From Macrostomum hystrix (lineage: Eukaryota > Platyhelminthes > Macrostomidae), in the NCBI GenBank assembly GCA_950097015.1, contig CATNEN010000007.1, positions 10,417,001 through 10,481,000 on the forward strand: a stretch of 64,000 nucleotides of DNA, given 5' to 3'. Every line of letters begins with the position of its first letter. Positions within the stretch are counted from its first letter, which is position 1. The position numbers and the translations under genes are program-made. The notes below the pieces were generated by a model, which searched no databases, was not told the DNA's origin, and was given only the letters and a program-made list of their open reading frames with translations. Positions 33,001 through 45,089 of this stretch are shown one piece after another.

Positions 33001-36000
33001 TTTGTAGTTGAGCCTGTAGTTTCATTATTTCAAGACTCTCAGCGTGAAACTGTTCTCTAGTTTTGAATTTTGCGGCCGTTTCATTGTAACAAAGCAGACT
33101 GGGAGGCTGCCCATTCTCAGCTTCATTAATTCTGGAGACTGCGAGTTGAAATGGGAACTCTAGGTAGAAAGAAACTGAATTCTAGTTGTAGTAGAAAAAC
33201 TGAAAACTGAGGTTTGAAGGGCCTGGGACTAGGGAAATGTCAAAGGATGCCTGCGTGGCAGCCGCTCACTGGAGTAGATGCCCGAGAACACGAAGCTCTC
33301 GCCGAAGGCCGGACTTTCGCCCTTGGCGGTCTCCGTGCGGTGCCGCTGTTTCCTGGCCGGCAGCAGCGCCAGCGACACCTGCACCGAGTTCCACCGGCCC
33401 GACAGGTCGATGGCGCCGCCGCCAGCGGCTGGCCGGAGGTCCAGGGTTCGAATCACCCTGATGACCACTTGACGGTCGGCGCAGTCGTAGCGAACGCCGA
33501 TCTCCAGTGCGCCGACCGGCCGGGGACCTGGCAGCGCTGCCCACGAAGGCTGCGAGGAGGGAAAGATCAGAGAAAGTGTGACAGTGGCCTTTTAACAGAA
33601 TTTAAGAACAGCCTGTCTAAAATATTCTTAGAACAGCCTGTCTAACAGATTCTTAGAACAGCCTGTCAAACATGTTTTAAGAACAGCCTTTCAAACAGGT
33701 TGTTAGAAAAGCCTGTACAACAGATTCTTAGAACAGCCTGTCTAACAGGTTCTTAGAACAGACTGTCAAACATGTTCTTAGAAAAGTCTGTCCAACAGAT
33801 TCTTAGAAAAGCCTGTCTAACAGTTTCTTAGAACAGCCTGTCTAACAGATTCTTAGAAAAGTCTGTCCAACAGATTCTTAGAAAAGCCTGTCTAACAGAT
33901 TCTTAGAACAGCCTGTCTAACAGGTTCTTAGAACAGACTGTCAAACATGTTCTTAGAACAGCCTGTCTAACAGATTCTTAGAACCTCTTTTGCCCCAGCA
34001 ACAGCCTGTCAAACATGCTTTTAGAACAGCCTTTCAAACAGGTTGTTAGAAAAGCCTGTCTAACAGATTTTTAGAACAGCCTGTCTAACAGATTCTTAGA
34101 ACAGCCTGTCTAACAGATTCTTAGAACAGCCTGTCTAACAGGTTCTTAGAATAGACTGTCAAACATGCTTTTAGAACAGCCTTTCAAACAGATTCTTAGA
34201 AAAGCCTGTCTAACAGATTTTTAGAACAGCCTGTCTAACAGATTCTTAGAACAGCCTGTCTAACAGATTCTTAGAACAGCCTGACTAACAGGTTCTTAGA
34301 ATAGACTGTCAAACATGTTCTTAGAACAGCCTGTCTAACAGATTCTTAGAAAAGCATGTCTAACAGGTTCTTAGAAAAGCCTGTCAAACATGTTTTTAGA
34401 ACAGACTTTCTATCAGATTCTTAGAACAGCCTGTCTAACAGATTCTTAGAACCTCTTTTGCCCCAGCAACAGCCTGTCAAACATGATTTTAGAACAGCCT
34501 GTCTAACAGATTCTTAGAAAAGCCTGTCTAACAGATTCTTAGAACAGCCTGTCTAACAGATTCTTAGAAAAGCATGTCTAACAGGTTCTTAGAAAAGCCT
34601 GTCTAACAGATTCTTAGAACAGCCTGTCTAACAGGTTCTTAGAACAGCCTGTCTAACAGATTCTTAGAACCTCTTTTGCCCCAGCAACAGCCTGTCAAAC
34701 ATGATTTTAGAACAGCCTGTCTAACAGATTCTTAGAACAGCCTGTCTAACAGATTCTTAGAACAGCCTGTCTAACAGGTTCTTAGAATAGACTGTCAAAC
34801 ATGTTCTTAGAACAGCCTGTCTAACAGATTCTTAGAAAAGCATGTCTAACAGGTTCTTAGAAAAGCCTGTCAAACATGTTTTTAGAACAGACTTTCTATC
34901 AGATTCTTAGAACAGCCTGTCTAACAGATTCTTAGAACCTCTTTTGCCCCAGCAACAGCCTGTCAAACATGATTTTAGAACAGCCTGTCTAACAGATTCT
35001 TAGAACCTCTTTTGCCCCAGCAACAGCCTGTCAAACAGGTTGTTAGAAAAGCCTGTCTAACAGATTCTTAGAACAGCCTGTCTAACAGATTCTTAGAACC
35101 TCTTTTGCCACAGCAACAGCCTGTCAAACATGCTTTTAGAACAGCCTTTCGAACAGGTTGTTAGAAAAGCCTGTCTAACAGATTCTTAGAAAAGCCTGTC
35201 TAACAGATTCTTAGAACAGCCTGTCTAACAGATTCTTAGAAAAGTCTGTCCAACAGATTCTTAGAAAAGCCTGTCTAACAGGTTCTTAGAACAGACTGTC
35301 AAACATGTTCTTAGAACAGCCTGTCTAACAGGTTCTTAGAAAAGACTGTCAAACATGTTCTTAGAACAGCCTGTCTAACAGATTCTTAGAACCTCTTTTG
35401 CCCCAGCAACAGCCTGTCAAACATGCTTTTAGAACAGCCTTTCAAACAGGTTGTTAGAAAAGCCTGTCTAACAGATTCTTAGAAAAGCCTGTCTAACAGA
35501 TTTTTAGAACAGCCTGTCTAACAGATTCTTAGAACAGCCTGTCTAACAGATTCTTAGAAAAGTCTGTCCAACAGATTCTTAGAAAAGCCTGTCTAACAGA
35601 TTCTTAGAACAGCCTGTCTAACAGGTTCTTAGAACAGACTGTCAAACATGTTCTTAGAACAGCCTGTCTAACAGATTCTTAGAACCTCTTTTGCCACAGC
35701 AACAGCCTGTCAAACATGCTTTTAGAACAGCCTTTCGAACAGGTTGTTAGAAAAGCCTGTCTAACAGATTCTTAGAACAGCCTGTCTAACAGATTCTTAG
35801 AACAGCCTGTCTAACAGATTCTTAGAACAGCCTGTCTAACAGGTTCTTAGAATAGACTGTCAAACATGTTCTTAGAACAGCCTGTCTAACAGACTCTTAG
35901 AAAAGCATGTCTAACAGGTTCTTAGAAAAGCCTGTCAAACATGTTTTTAGAACAGACTTTCTATCAGATTCTTAGAACAGCCTGTCTAACAGATTCTTAG

Positions 36001-39000
36001 AACCTCTTTTGCCCCAGCAACAGCCTGTCAAACATGATTTTAGAACAGCCTGTCTAACAGATTCTTAGAACCTCTTTTGCCCCAGCAACAGCCTGTCAAA
36101 CATGATTTTAGAACAGCCTTTCAAACAGGTTGTTAGAAAAGCCTGTCTAACAGATTCTTAGAACAGCCTGTCTAACAGATTCTTAGAACCTCTTTTGCCC
36201 CAGCAACAGCCTGTCAAACATGCTTTTAGAACAGCCTTTCAAACAGGTTGTTAGAAAAGCCTGTCTAACAGATTCTTAGAAAAGCCTGTCTAACAGATTT
36301 TTAGAACAGCCTGTCTAACAGATTCTTAGAACAGCCTGTCTAACAGATTCTTAGAAAAGTCTGTCCAACAGATTCTTAGAAAAGCCTGTCTAACAGATTC
36401 TTAGAACAGCCTGTCTAACAGGTTCTTAGAACAGACTGTCAAACATGTTCTTAGAACAGCCTGTCTAACAGATTCTTAGAACCTCTTTTGCCACAGCAAC
36501 AGCCTGTCAAACATGCTTTTAGAACAGCCTTTCGAACAGGTTGTTAGAAAAGCCTGTCTAACAGATTCTTAGAACAGCCTGTCTAACAGATTCTTAGAAC
36601 AGCCTGTCTAACAGATTCTTAGAACAGCCTGTCTAACAGGTTCTTAGAATAGACTGTCAAACATGTTCTTAGAACAGCCTGTCTAACAGATTCTTAGAAA
36701 AGCATGTCTAACAGGTTCTTAGAAAAGCCTGTCAAACATGTTTTTAGAACAGACTTTCTATCAGATTCTTAGAACAGCCTGTCTAACAGATTCTTAGAAC
36801 CTCTTTTGCCCCAGCAACAGCCTGTCAAACATGATTTTAGAACAGCCTGTCTAACAGATTCTTAGAACCTCTTTTGCCCCAGCAACAGCCTGTCAAACAT
36901 GATTTTAGAACAGCCTTTCAAACAGGTTGTTAGAAAAGCCTGTCTAACAGATTCTTAGAACAGCCTGTCTAACAGATTCTTAGAACCTCTTTTGCCACAG
37001 CAACAGCCTGTCAAACATGCTTTTAGAACAGCCTTTCGAACAGGTTGTTAGAAAAGCCTGTCTAACAGATTCTTAGAAAAGCCTGTCTAACAGATTCTTA
37101 GAACAGCCTGTCTAACAGATTCTTAGAAAAGCATGTCTAACAGGTTCTTAGAAAAGCCTGTCAAACATGTTTTTAGAACAGACTTTCTATCAGATTCTTA
37201 GAACAGCCTGTCTAACAGATTCTTAGAACCTCTTTTGCCCCAGCAACAGCCTGTCAAACATGATTTTAGAACAGCCTGTCTAACAGATTCTTAGAACCTC
37301 TTTTGCCCCAGCAACAGCCTGTCAAACATGATTTTAGAACAGCCTTTCAAACAGGTTGTTAGAAAAGCCTGTCTAACAGATTCTTAGAACAGCCTGTCTA
37401 ACAGATTCTTAGAACCTCTTTTGCCACAGCAACAGCCTGTCAAACATGCTTTTAGAACAGCCTTTCGAACAGGTTGTTAGAAAAGCCTGTCTAACAGATT
37501 CTTAGAAAAGCCTGTCTAACAGATTCTTAGAAAAGCCTGTCTAATAGATTCTTAGAACAGCCTGTCTAACAGATTCTTAGAAAAGTCTGTCCAACAGATT
37601 CGTAGAAAAGCCTGTCTAACAGATTCTTAGAACAGCCTGTCTAACAGGTTCTTAGAAAAGACTGTCAAACATGTTCTTAGAACAGCCTGTCTAACAGATT
37701 CTTAGAACCTCTTTTGCCCCAGCAACAGCCTGTCAAACATGCTTTTAGAACAGCCTTTCAAACAGGTTGTTAGAAAAGCCTGTCTAACAGATTCTTAGAA
37801 AAGCCTGTCTAACAGATTTTTAGAACAGCCTGTCTAACAGATTCTTAGAACAGCCTGTCTAACAGATTCTTAGAAAAGTCTGTCCAACAGATTCTTAGAA
37901 AAGCCTGTCTAATAGATTCTTAGAACAGCCTGTCTAACAGGTTCTTAGAACAAACTGTCAAACATGTTCTTAGAACAGCCTGTCTAACAGATTCTTAGAA
38001 CCTCTTTTGCCACAGCAACAGCCTGTCAAACATGCTTTTAGAACAGCCTTTCGAACAGGTTGTTAGAAAAGCCTGTCTAACAGATTCTTAGAACAGCCTG
38101 TCTAACAGATTCTTAGAACAGCCTGTCTAACAGATTCTTAGAACAGCCTGTCTAACAGGTTCTTAGAATAGACTGTCAAACATGTTCTTAGAACAGCCTG
38201 TCTAACAGATTCTTAGAAAAGCATGTCTAACAGGTTCTTAGAAAAGCCTGTCAAACATGTTTTTAGAACAGACTTTCTATCAGATTCTTAGAACAGCCTG
38301 TCTAACAGATTCTTAGAACCTCTTTTGCCCCAGCAACAGCCTGTCAAACATGATTTTAGAACAGCCTGTCTAACAGATTCTTAGAACCTCTTTTGCCCCA
38401 GCAACAGCCTGTCAAACATGATTTTAGAACAGCCTTTCAAACAGGTTGTTAGAAAAGCCTGTCTAACAGATTCTTAGAACAGCCTGTCTAACAGATTCTT
38501 AGAACCTCTTTTGCCCCAGCAACAGCCTGTCAAACATGCTTTTAGAACAGCCTTTCAAACAGGTTGTTAGAAAAGCCTGTCTAACAGATTCTTAGAAAAG
38601 CCTGTCTAACAGATTTTTAGAACAGCCTGTCTAACAGATTCTTAGAACAGCCTGTCTAACAGATTCTTAGAAAAGTCTGTCCAACAGATTCTTAGAAAAG
38701 CCTGTCTAACAGATTCTTAGAACAGCCTGTCTAACAGGTTCTTAGAACAGACTGTCAAACATGTTCTTAGAACAGCCTGTCTAACAGATTCTTAGAACCT
38801 CTTTTGCCACAGCAACAGCCTGTCAAACATGCTTTTAGAACAGCCTTTCGAACAGGTTGTTAGAAAAGCCTGTCTAACAGATTCTTAGAACAGCCTGTCT
38901 AACAGATTCTTAGAACAGCCTGTCTAACAGATTCTTAGAACAGCCTGTCTAACAGGTTCTTAGAATAGACTGTCAAACATGTTCTTAGAACAGCCTGTCT

Positions 39001-42000
39001 AACAGATTCTTAGAAAAGCATGTCTAACAGGTTCTTAGAAAAGCCTGTCAAACATGTTTTTAGAACAGACTTTCTATCAGATTCTTAGAACAGCCTGTCT
39101 AACAGATTCTTAGAACCTCTTTTGCCCCAGCAACAGCCTGTCAAACATGATTTTAGAACAGCCTGTCTAACAGATTCTTAGAACCTCTTTTGCCCCAGCA
39201 ACAGCCTGTCAAACATGATTTTAGAACAGCCTTTCAAACAGGTTGTTAGAAAAGCCTGTCTAACAGATTCTTAGAACAGCCTGTCTAACAGATTCTTAGA
39301 ACCTCTTTTGCCCCAGCAACAGCCTGTCAAACATGCTTTTAGAACAGCCTTTCAAACAGGTTGTTAGAAAAGCCTGTCTAACAGATTCTTAGAAAAGCCT
39401 GTCTAACAGATTTTTAGAACAGCCTGTCTAACAGATTCTTAGAACAGCCTGTCTAACAGATTCTTAGAAAAGTCTGTCCAACAGATTCTTAGAAAAGCCT
39501 GTCTAACAGATTCTTAGAACAGCCTGTCTAACAGGTTCTTAGAACAGACTGTCAAACATGTTCTTAGAACAGCCTGTCTAACAGATTCTTAGAACCTCTT
39601 TTGCCACAGCAACAGCCTGTCAAACATGCTTTTAGAACAGCCTTTCGAACAGGTTGTTAGAAAAGCCTGTCTAACAGATTCTTAGAACAGCCTGTCTAAC
39701 AGATTCTTAGAACAGCCTGTCTAACAGATTCTTAGAACAGCCTGTCTAACAGGTTCTTAGAATAGACTGTCAAACATGTTCTTAGAACAGCCTGTCTAAC
39801 AGATTCTTAGAAAAGCATGTCTAACAGGTTCTTAGAAAAGCCTGTCAAACATGTTTTTAGAACAGACTTTCTATCAGATTCTTAGAACAGCCTGTCTAAC
39901 AGATTCTTAGAACCTCTTTTGCCCCAGCAACAGCCTGTCAAACATGATTTTAGAACAGCCTGTCTAACAGATTCTTAGAACCTCTTTTGCCCCAGCAACA
40001 GCCTGTCAAACATGCTTTTAGAACAGCCTTTCAAACAGGTTGTTAGAAAAGCCTGTCTAACAGATTCTTAGAACAACCTGTCTAACAGATTCTTAGAACC
40101 TCTTTTGCCACAGCAACAGCCTGTCAAACATGCTTTTAGAACAGCCTTTCGAACAGGTTGTTAGAAAAGCCTGTCTAACAGATTCTTAGAAAAGCCTGTC
40201 TAACAGATTCTTAGAACAGCCTGTCTAACAGATTCTTAGAAAAGCATGTCTAACAGGTTCTTAGAAAAGCCTGTCAAACATGTTTTTAGAACAGACTTTC
40301 TATCAGATTCTTAGAACAGCCTGTCTAACAGATTCTTAGAACCTCTTTTGCCCCAGCAACAGCCTGTCAAACATGATTTTAGAACAGCCTGTCTAACAGA
40401 TTCTTAGAACCTCTTTTGCCCCAGCAACAGCCTGTCAAACATGATTTTAGAACAGCCTTTCAAACAGGTTGTTAGAAAAGCCTGTCTAACAGATTCTTAG
40501 AACAGCCTGTCTAACAGATTCTTAGAACCTCTTTTGCCACAGCAACAGCCTGTCAAACATGCTTTTAGAACAGCCTTTCGAACAGGTTGTTAGAAAAGCC
40601 TGTCTAACAGATTCTTAGAAAAGCCTGTCTAACAGATTCTTAGAAAAGCCTGTCTAATAGATTCTTAGAACAGCCTGTCTAACAGATTCTTAGAAAAGTC
40701 TGTCCAACAGATTCGTAGAAAAGCCTGTCTAACAGATTCTTAGAACAGCCTGTCTAACAGGTTCTTAGAAAAGACTGTCAAACATGTTCTTAGAACAGCC
40801 TGTCTAACAGATTCTTAGAACCTCTTTTGCCCCAGCAACAGCCTGTCAAACATGCTTTTAGAACAGCCTTTCAAACAGGTTGTTAGAAAAGCCTGTCTAA
40901 CAGATTCTTAGAAAAGCCTGTCTAACAGATTTTTAGAACAGCCTGTCTAACAGATTCTTAGAACAGCCTGTCTAACAGATTCTTAGAAAAGTCTGTCCAA
41001 CAGATTCTTAGAAAAGCCTGTCTAATAGATTCTTAGAACAGCCTGTCTAACAGGTTCTTAGAACAAACTGTCAAACATGTTCTTAGAACAGCCTGTCTAA
41101 CAGATTCTTAGAACCTCTTTTGCCCCAGCAACAGCCTGTCAAACATGCTTTTAGAACAGCCTTTCGAACAGGTTGTTAGAAAAGCCTGTCTAACAGATTC
41201 TTAGAACAGCCTGTCTAACAGATTCTTAGAACAGCCTGTCTAACAGATTCTTAGAACAGCCTGTCTAACAGGTTCTTAGAATAGACTGTCAAACATGTTC
41301 TTAAAACAGCCTGTCTAACAGATTCTTAGAACCTCTTTTGCCCCAGCAACAGCCTGTCAAACATGATTTTAGAACAGCCTGTCTAACAGATTCTTAGAAC
41401 AGCCTGTCTAACAGATTCTTAGAACAGCCTGTCTAACAGATTCTTAGAAAAGCATGTCTAACAGGTTCTTAGAAAAGCCTGTCTAACAGATTCTTAGAAC
41501 AGCCTGTCTAACAGGTTCTTAGAACAGCCTGTCTAACAGATTCTTAGAACCTCTTTTGCCCCAGCAACAGCCTGTCAAACATGATTTTAGAACAGCCTGT
41601 CTAACAGATTCTTAGAACAGCCTGTCTAACAGATTCTTAGAACAGCCTGTCTAACAGGTTCTTAGAATAGACTGTCAAACATGTTCTTAGAACAGCCTGT
41701 CTAACAGACTCTTAGAAAAGCATGTCTAACAGGTTCTTAGAAAAGCCTGTCAAACATGTTTTTAGAACAGACTTTCTATCAGATTCTTAGAACAGCCTGT
41801 CTAACAGATTCTTAGAACCTCTTTTGCCCCAGCAACAGCCTGTCAAACATGATTTTAGAACAGCCTGTCTAACAGATTCTTAGAACCTCTTTTGCCCCAG
41901 CAACAGCCTGTCAAACATGATTTTAGAACAGCCTTTCAAACAGGTTGTTAGAAAAGCCTGTCTAACAGATTCTTAGAACAGCCTGTCTAACAGATTCTTA

Positions 42001-45000
42001 GAACCTCTTTTGCCCCAGCAACAGCCTGTCAAACATGCTTTTAGAACAGCCTTTCAAACAGGTTGTTAGAAAAGCCTGTCTAACAGATTCTTAGAAAAGC
42101 CTGTCTAACAGATTTTTAGAACAGCCTGTCTAACAGATTCTTAGAAAAGTCTGTCCAACAGATTCTTAGAAAAGCCTGTCTAACAGATTCTTAGAACAGC
42201 CTGTCTAACAGGTTCTTAGAACAGACTGTCAAACATGTTCTTAGAACAGCCTGTCTAACAGATTCTTAGAACCTCTTTTGCCACAGCAACAGCCTGTCAA
42301 ACATGCTTTTAGAACAGCCTTTCGAACAGGTTGTTAGAAAAGCCTGTCTAACAGATTCTTAGAACAGCCTGTCTAACAGATTCTTAGAACAGCCTGTCTA
42401 ACAGATTCTTAGAACAGCCTGTCTAACAGGTTCTTAGAATAGACTGTCAAACATGTTCTTAGAACAGCCTGTCTAACAGATTCTTAGAAAAGCATGTCTA
42501 ACAGGTTCTTAGAAAAGCCTGTCAAACATGTTTTTAGAACAGACTTTCTATCAGATTCTTAGAACAGCCTGTCTAACAGATTCTTAGAACCTCTTTTGCC
42601 CCAGCAACAGCCTGTCAAACATGATTTTAGAACAGCCTGTCTAACAGATTCTTAGAACCTCTTTTGCCCCAGCAACAGCCTGTCAAACATGATTTTAGAA
42701 CAGCCTTTCAAACAGGTTGTTAGAAAAGCCTGTCTAACAGATTCTTAGAACAGCCTGTCTAACAGATTCTTAGAACCTCTTTTGCCACAGCAACAGCCTG
42801 TCAAACATGCTTTTAGAACAGCCTTTCGAACAGGTTGTTAGAAAAGCCTGTCTAACAGATTCTTAGAAAAGCCTGTCTAACAGATTCTTAGAACAGCCTG
42901 TCTAACAGATTCTTAGAAAAGTCTGTCCAACAGATTCTTAGAAAAGCCTGTCTAACAGGTTCTTAGAACAGACTGTCAAACATGTTCTTAAAACAGCCTG
43001 TCTAACAGATTCTTAGAACCTCTTTTGCCACAGCAACAGCCTGTCAAACATGCTTTTAGAACAGCCTTTCAAACAGGTTGTTAGAAAAGCCTGTCTAACA
43101 GATTCTTAGAACAGCCTGTCTAACAGATTCTTAGAACAGCCTGTCTAACAGGTTCTTAGAACAGCCTGTCTAACAGATTCTTAGAACAGCCTGTCTAACA
43201 GGTTCTTAGAACAGCTTGTCTAACAGATTCTTAGAACAGCCTGTCTAACAGATTCTTAGAACAGCCTGTCTAACAGGTTCTTAGAACAGCCTGTCTAACA
43301 GATTCTTAGAACAGCCTGTCTAACAGGTTCTTAGAACAGCCTGTCTAACAGATTCTTAGAACAGCCTGTCTAACAGATTCTTAGAACAGCCTGTCTAACA
43401 GGTTCTTAGAACAGCCTGTCTAACAGGTTCTTAGAACAGCCTGTCTCACAGATTCTTAGAATTTATTTTTATGTGATTTCGCTAAGAAAAAACACTGTCC
43501 AGTTCCTCACAGAGACGGAATTTTTGTCCGAGGAGCTTCCAGCGCCTCCGTCACCTCCGCCGCTAACACCGGCGCCTTCAGCATCACCGCCGCCGTGCAC
43601 TGCCGCTGGCATCGAGCCGGCGCAGCTTCCGTTCTCGTCGGCGCGAGCTAAGCAGTTGCCATCCGCCGGCAGGCTGCTCTGTCGGTGATGAGGCTGCTGC
43701 TGCTGCTGCTGCTGCTGCTTGGAGACTGGAATGAAGTGATTGGCTCTCATGAATTATTCATGCTCATTCTCAATTCTTAAGTCTCATCTGACACTGTTTT
43801 GATTAAAATGACTAGTTAATGTGAATAATCACCAGCATAGGTAGAGAACATGGACAAGATGCAGTCTCAGTAAGTGAGAGTCATTGAGAAGTCAGCTGAC
43901 TTCTCAACCCTAACCAGTTGATCTTGATGGATAAATTCTACAAATACTGCAAATATCCCATCGATCAATTGCATCCCCCTGCTCAGAGGTTGCTCAGGAG
44001 GTGCCTTGAAACTAGCTGGCTGACCACGGCATCATCGATAATTGACTCAGCACTCGATGCGAGGCTCATCGTCTCTGCTCAAAATCCACTTATCTGTCCC
44101 GTGTCCGGGCCGGCACCGAAGCCAGCCTCGGCCAGGCTCTAAAGCCCCATCAAACAGCTGAGCAGCTGGGCCAAGCCAGCTCAGGTGTCCGCACGCGCCC
44201 GCGGGTGTCGGGTTTCAGGCTTCGAATGAAGATGGCAGCGGTCCGCGGATGCGGAAATTCCGCGTTCTGCGGCCTCTCCCGGTATCTCCTTTAGGCAGCC
44301 CCGTCACCGCCCCTCAGGGCCAGACGGCCGGACCCCCCGCTGATTTAATGCAGCATCCGCGTGGCTTCGCCATCTCCGCCTCCCCACCCTCCCCCCTGGC
44401 TCGGCTGCGAATTGACTCCCCGTGGGACAGGCGGGAGCTGTCACGGTGCCGCTGGGGGGACACCCCGTTGAGCCTTGAGTCTTGTTTGCTCAGACTGGCC
44501 ACCCCAGGCCGCCACCTCCGCCGATGCCGTTTGAAGTGTCGAAGTGGGCCAGAGCCGCCTCCGTGACAGGATTATCAGGCCCACCAGATGATGCGGCTGC
44601 GACCCACAGTGACCTTAAACGCCCCGGCGAGCAGCCAAGAGTGGTCATTGTAAGTTGTGCTCCTGAGTCTATATAATGGTTACTAATGACTCACGAGCAC
44701 TTTAGGCAGCGGATTCAGCGGAGGTCGACCGACTCAAAGTCACTAATTGTGAGTTTTGCTGACACGGTTCATGAAAACCAGCAATCACCGGTGTCACAAT
44801 CTCTCACTCACAGGTGTCACAATCCCGCACTCACAGGTGTCACAATCTCTCATTCACAGGTGTCACAATCTCTCATTCACAGGTGTCACAATCTCTCATT
44901 CACAGGTGTCACAATCTCGCACTCACCGTCTTCGCCGCCTCTCCGCTTCTCCTCGCTGTCCTCGAGCGGCGGGCTCCCAGGCCGGTCATCAGGGGAGGCT

Positions 45001-45089
45001 GGCCGGCCCTGGCGGCTGCCGTAGCAGCAGGACAGGAGGCCGCGGAGGTTGGTGGCGGGCGCCTGGGTGACCCGCTGGTAGAAGGCCAT
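30072..45089 (-). CDS. SYT14/SYT16-like: Synaptotagmin-14/16-like protein, tandem C2 domains
   Basis: Syt14 and Syt16 are atypical synaptotagmins whose C2 domains bind membranes and partners without calcium. Exons, minus strand: 45089-44927, 43725-43511, 33549-33270, 32791-32589, 31315-31277 (putative), 30817-30643, 30509-30297, 30184-30072; 1,401 nt, 466 residues, all phases agree. C2A starts at ALEIGVRYDCADRQVVIRVI; its VQVSLALLPARKQRHRTE corresponds to the VHLVLLPIKKQRAKT block of Syt14, followed by AVRFRAYG. C2B has LFLGLGYNAKTGQLAVEVMK, SVYNKR-like SIYAKKSINRREMIGWFAIG and the diagnostic NSSGEEESTHWHEM. The calcium-binding loop aspartates of classical synaptotagmins are absent, as in this subfamily. 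Exon 1 gives MAFYQRVTQAPATNLRGLLSCC: no transmembrane helix as in vertebrate Syt14, but a Cys pair that might be palmitoylated. Exon 2 encodes a Gln8 tract. A further 5' exon with a membrane span cannot be excluded. Confidence 0.92.
32032..32548. repeat. 24/25-bp minisatellite, donor side of intron 4 of SYT gene
   Basis: About 21 copies of ctcagtccctgacactgcag + ggtg, some with an extra base (gacaactgcag) or an A variant (actacag). On the gene's strand it begins about 40 bp after the donor at 32588. Confidence 0.96.
33595..43466. repeat. 9.9-kb satellite filling intron 2 of the SYT gene
   Basis: Nearly 400 copies of a 25-bp unit ttcttagaacagcctgtcta + acaga, with variants (aaaagcctg, gactgtcaaacatg, ggttcttag) and an inserted block cctcttttgccccagcaaca. 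Variants recur in fixed order with a period of about 797 bp (ccacagc-type blocks after catgttcttag near 35646, 36444, 37964, 38759, 39556). Rare marks (gattcgtag at 37598 and 40711; gaacaaactg at 37949 and 41062) recur 3,113 bp apart. The array leaves only about 45 bp at each end of the intron 33550-43510. No gene lies in it. Confidence 0.98.
43884..43907. other. Perfect 24-bp palindrome in SYT intron 1
   Basis: The 12-base half TTGAGAAGTCAG is followed immediately by its exact reverse complement, CTGACTTCTCAA, with no spacer. It could be a dimeric protein-binding site or a short cruciform; nothing in the surroundings decides. Confidence 0.7.
43938..44785. other. Unique sequence of SYT intron 1
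   Basis: No repeat, RNA gene or convincing exon seen between the palindrome and the donor-side array. Confidence 0.5.
44788..44926 (-). repeat. 23-bp repeat made of donor copies, SYT intron 1
   Basis: On the gene's strand the intron begins GTGAGTGCGAGATTGTGACA+CCT, and this same 23-bp sequence follows about six more times (GTGAATGAGAGATTGTGACA+CCT), each with a donor-like GTGAATG or GTGAGTG. The real splice donor is the first copy of the array. Confidence 0.93.

Noticed and set aside
33418-33470. Box B-like gggttcgaatcacc suggesting a tRNA or SINE
   Set aside because: Lies inside the conserved C2A exon of the SYT gene; the match is fortuitous.
33595-43466. CRISPR array or bacterial repeat cluster
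   Set aside because: Units are contiguous with no unique spacers and lie in an intron of an animal gene.
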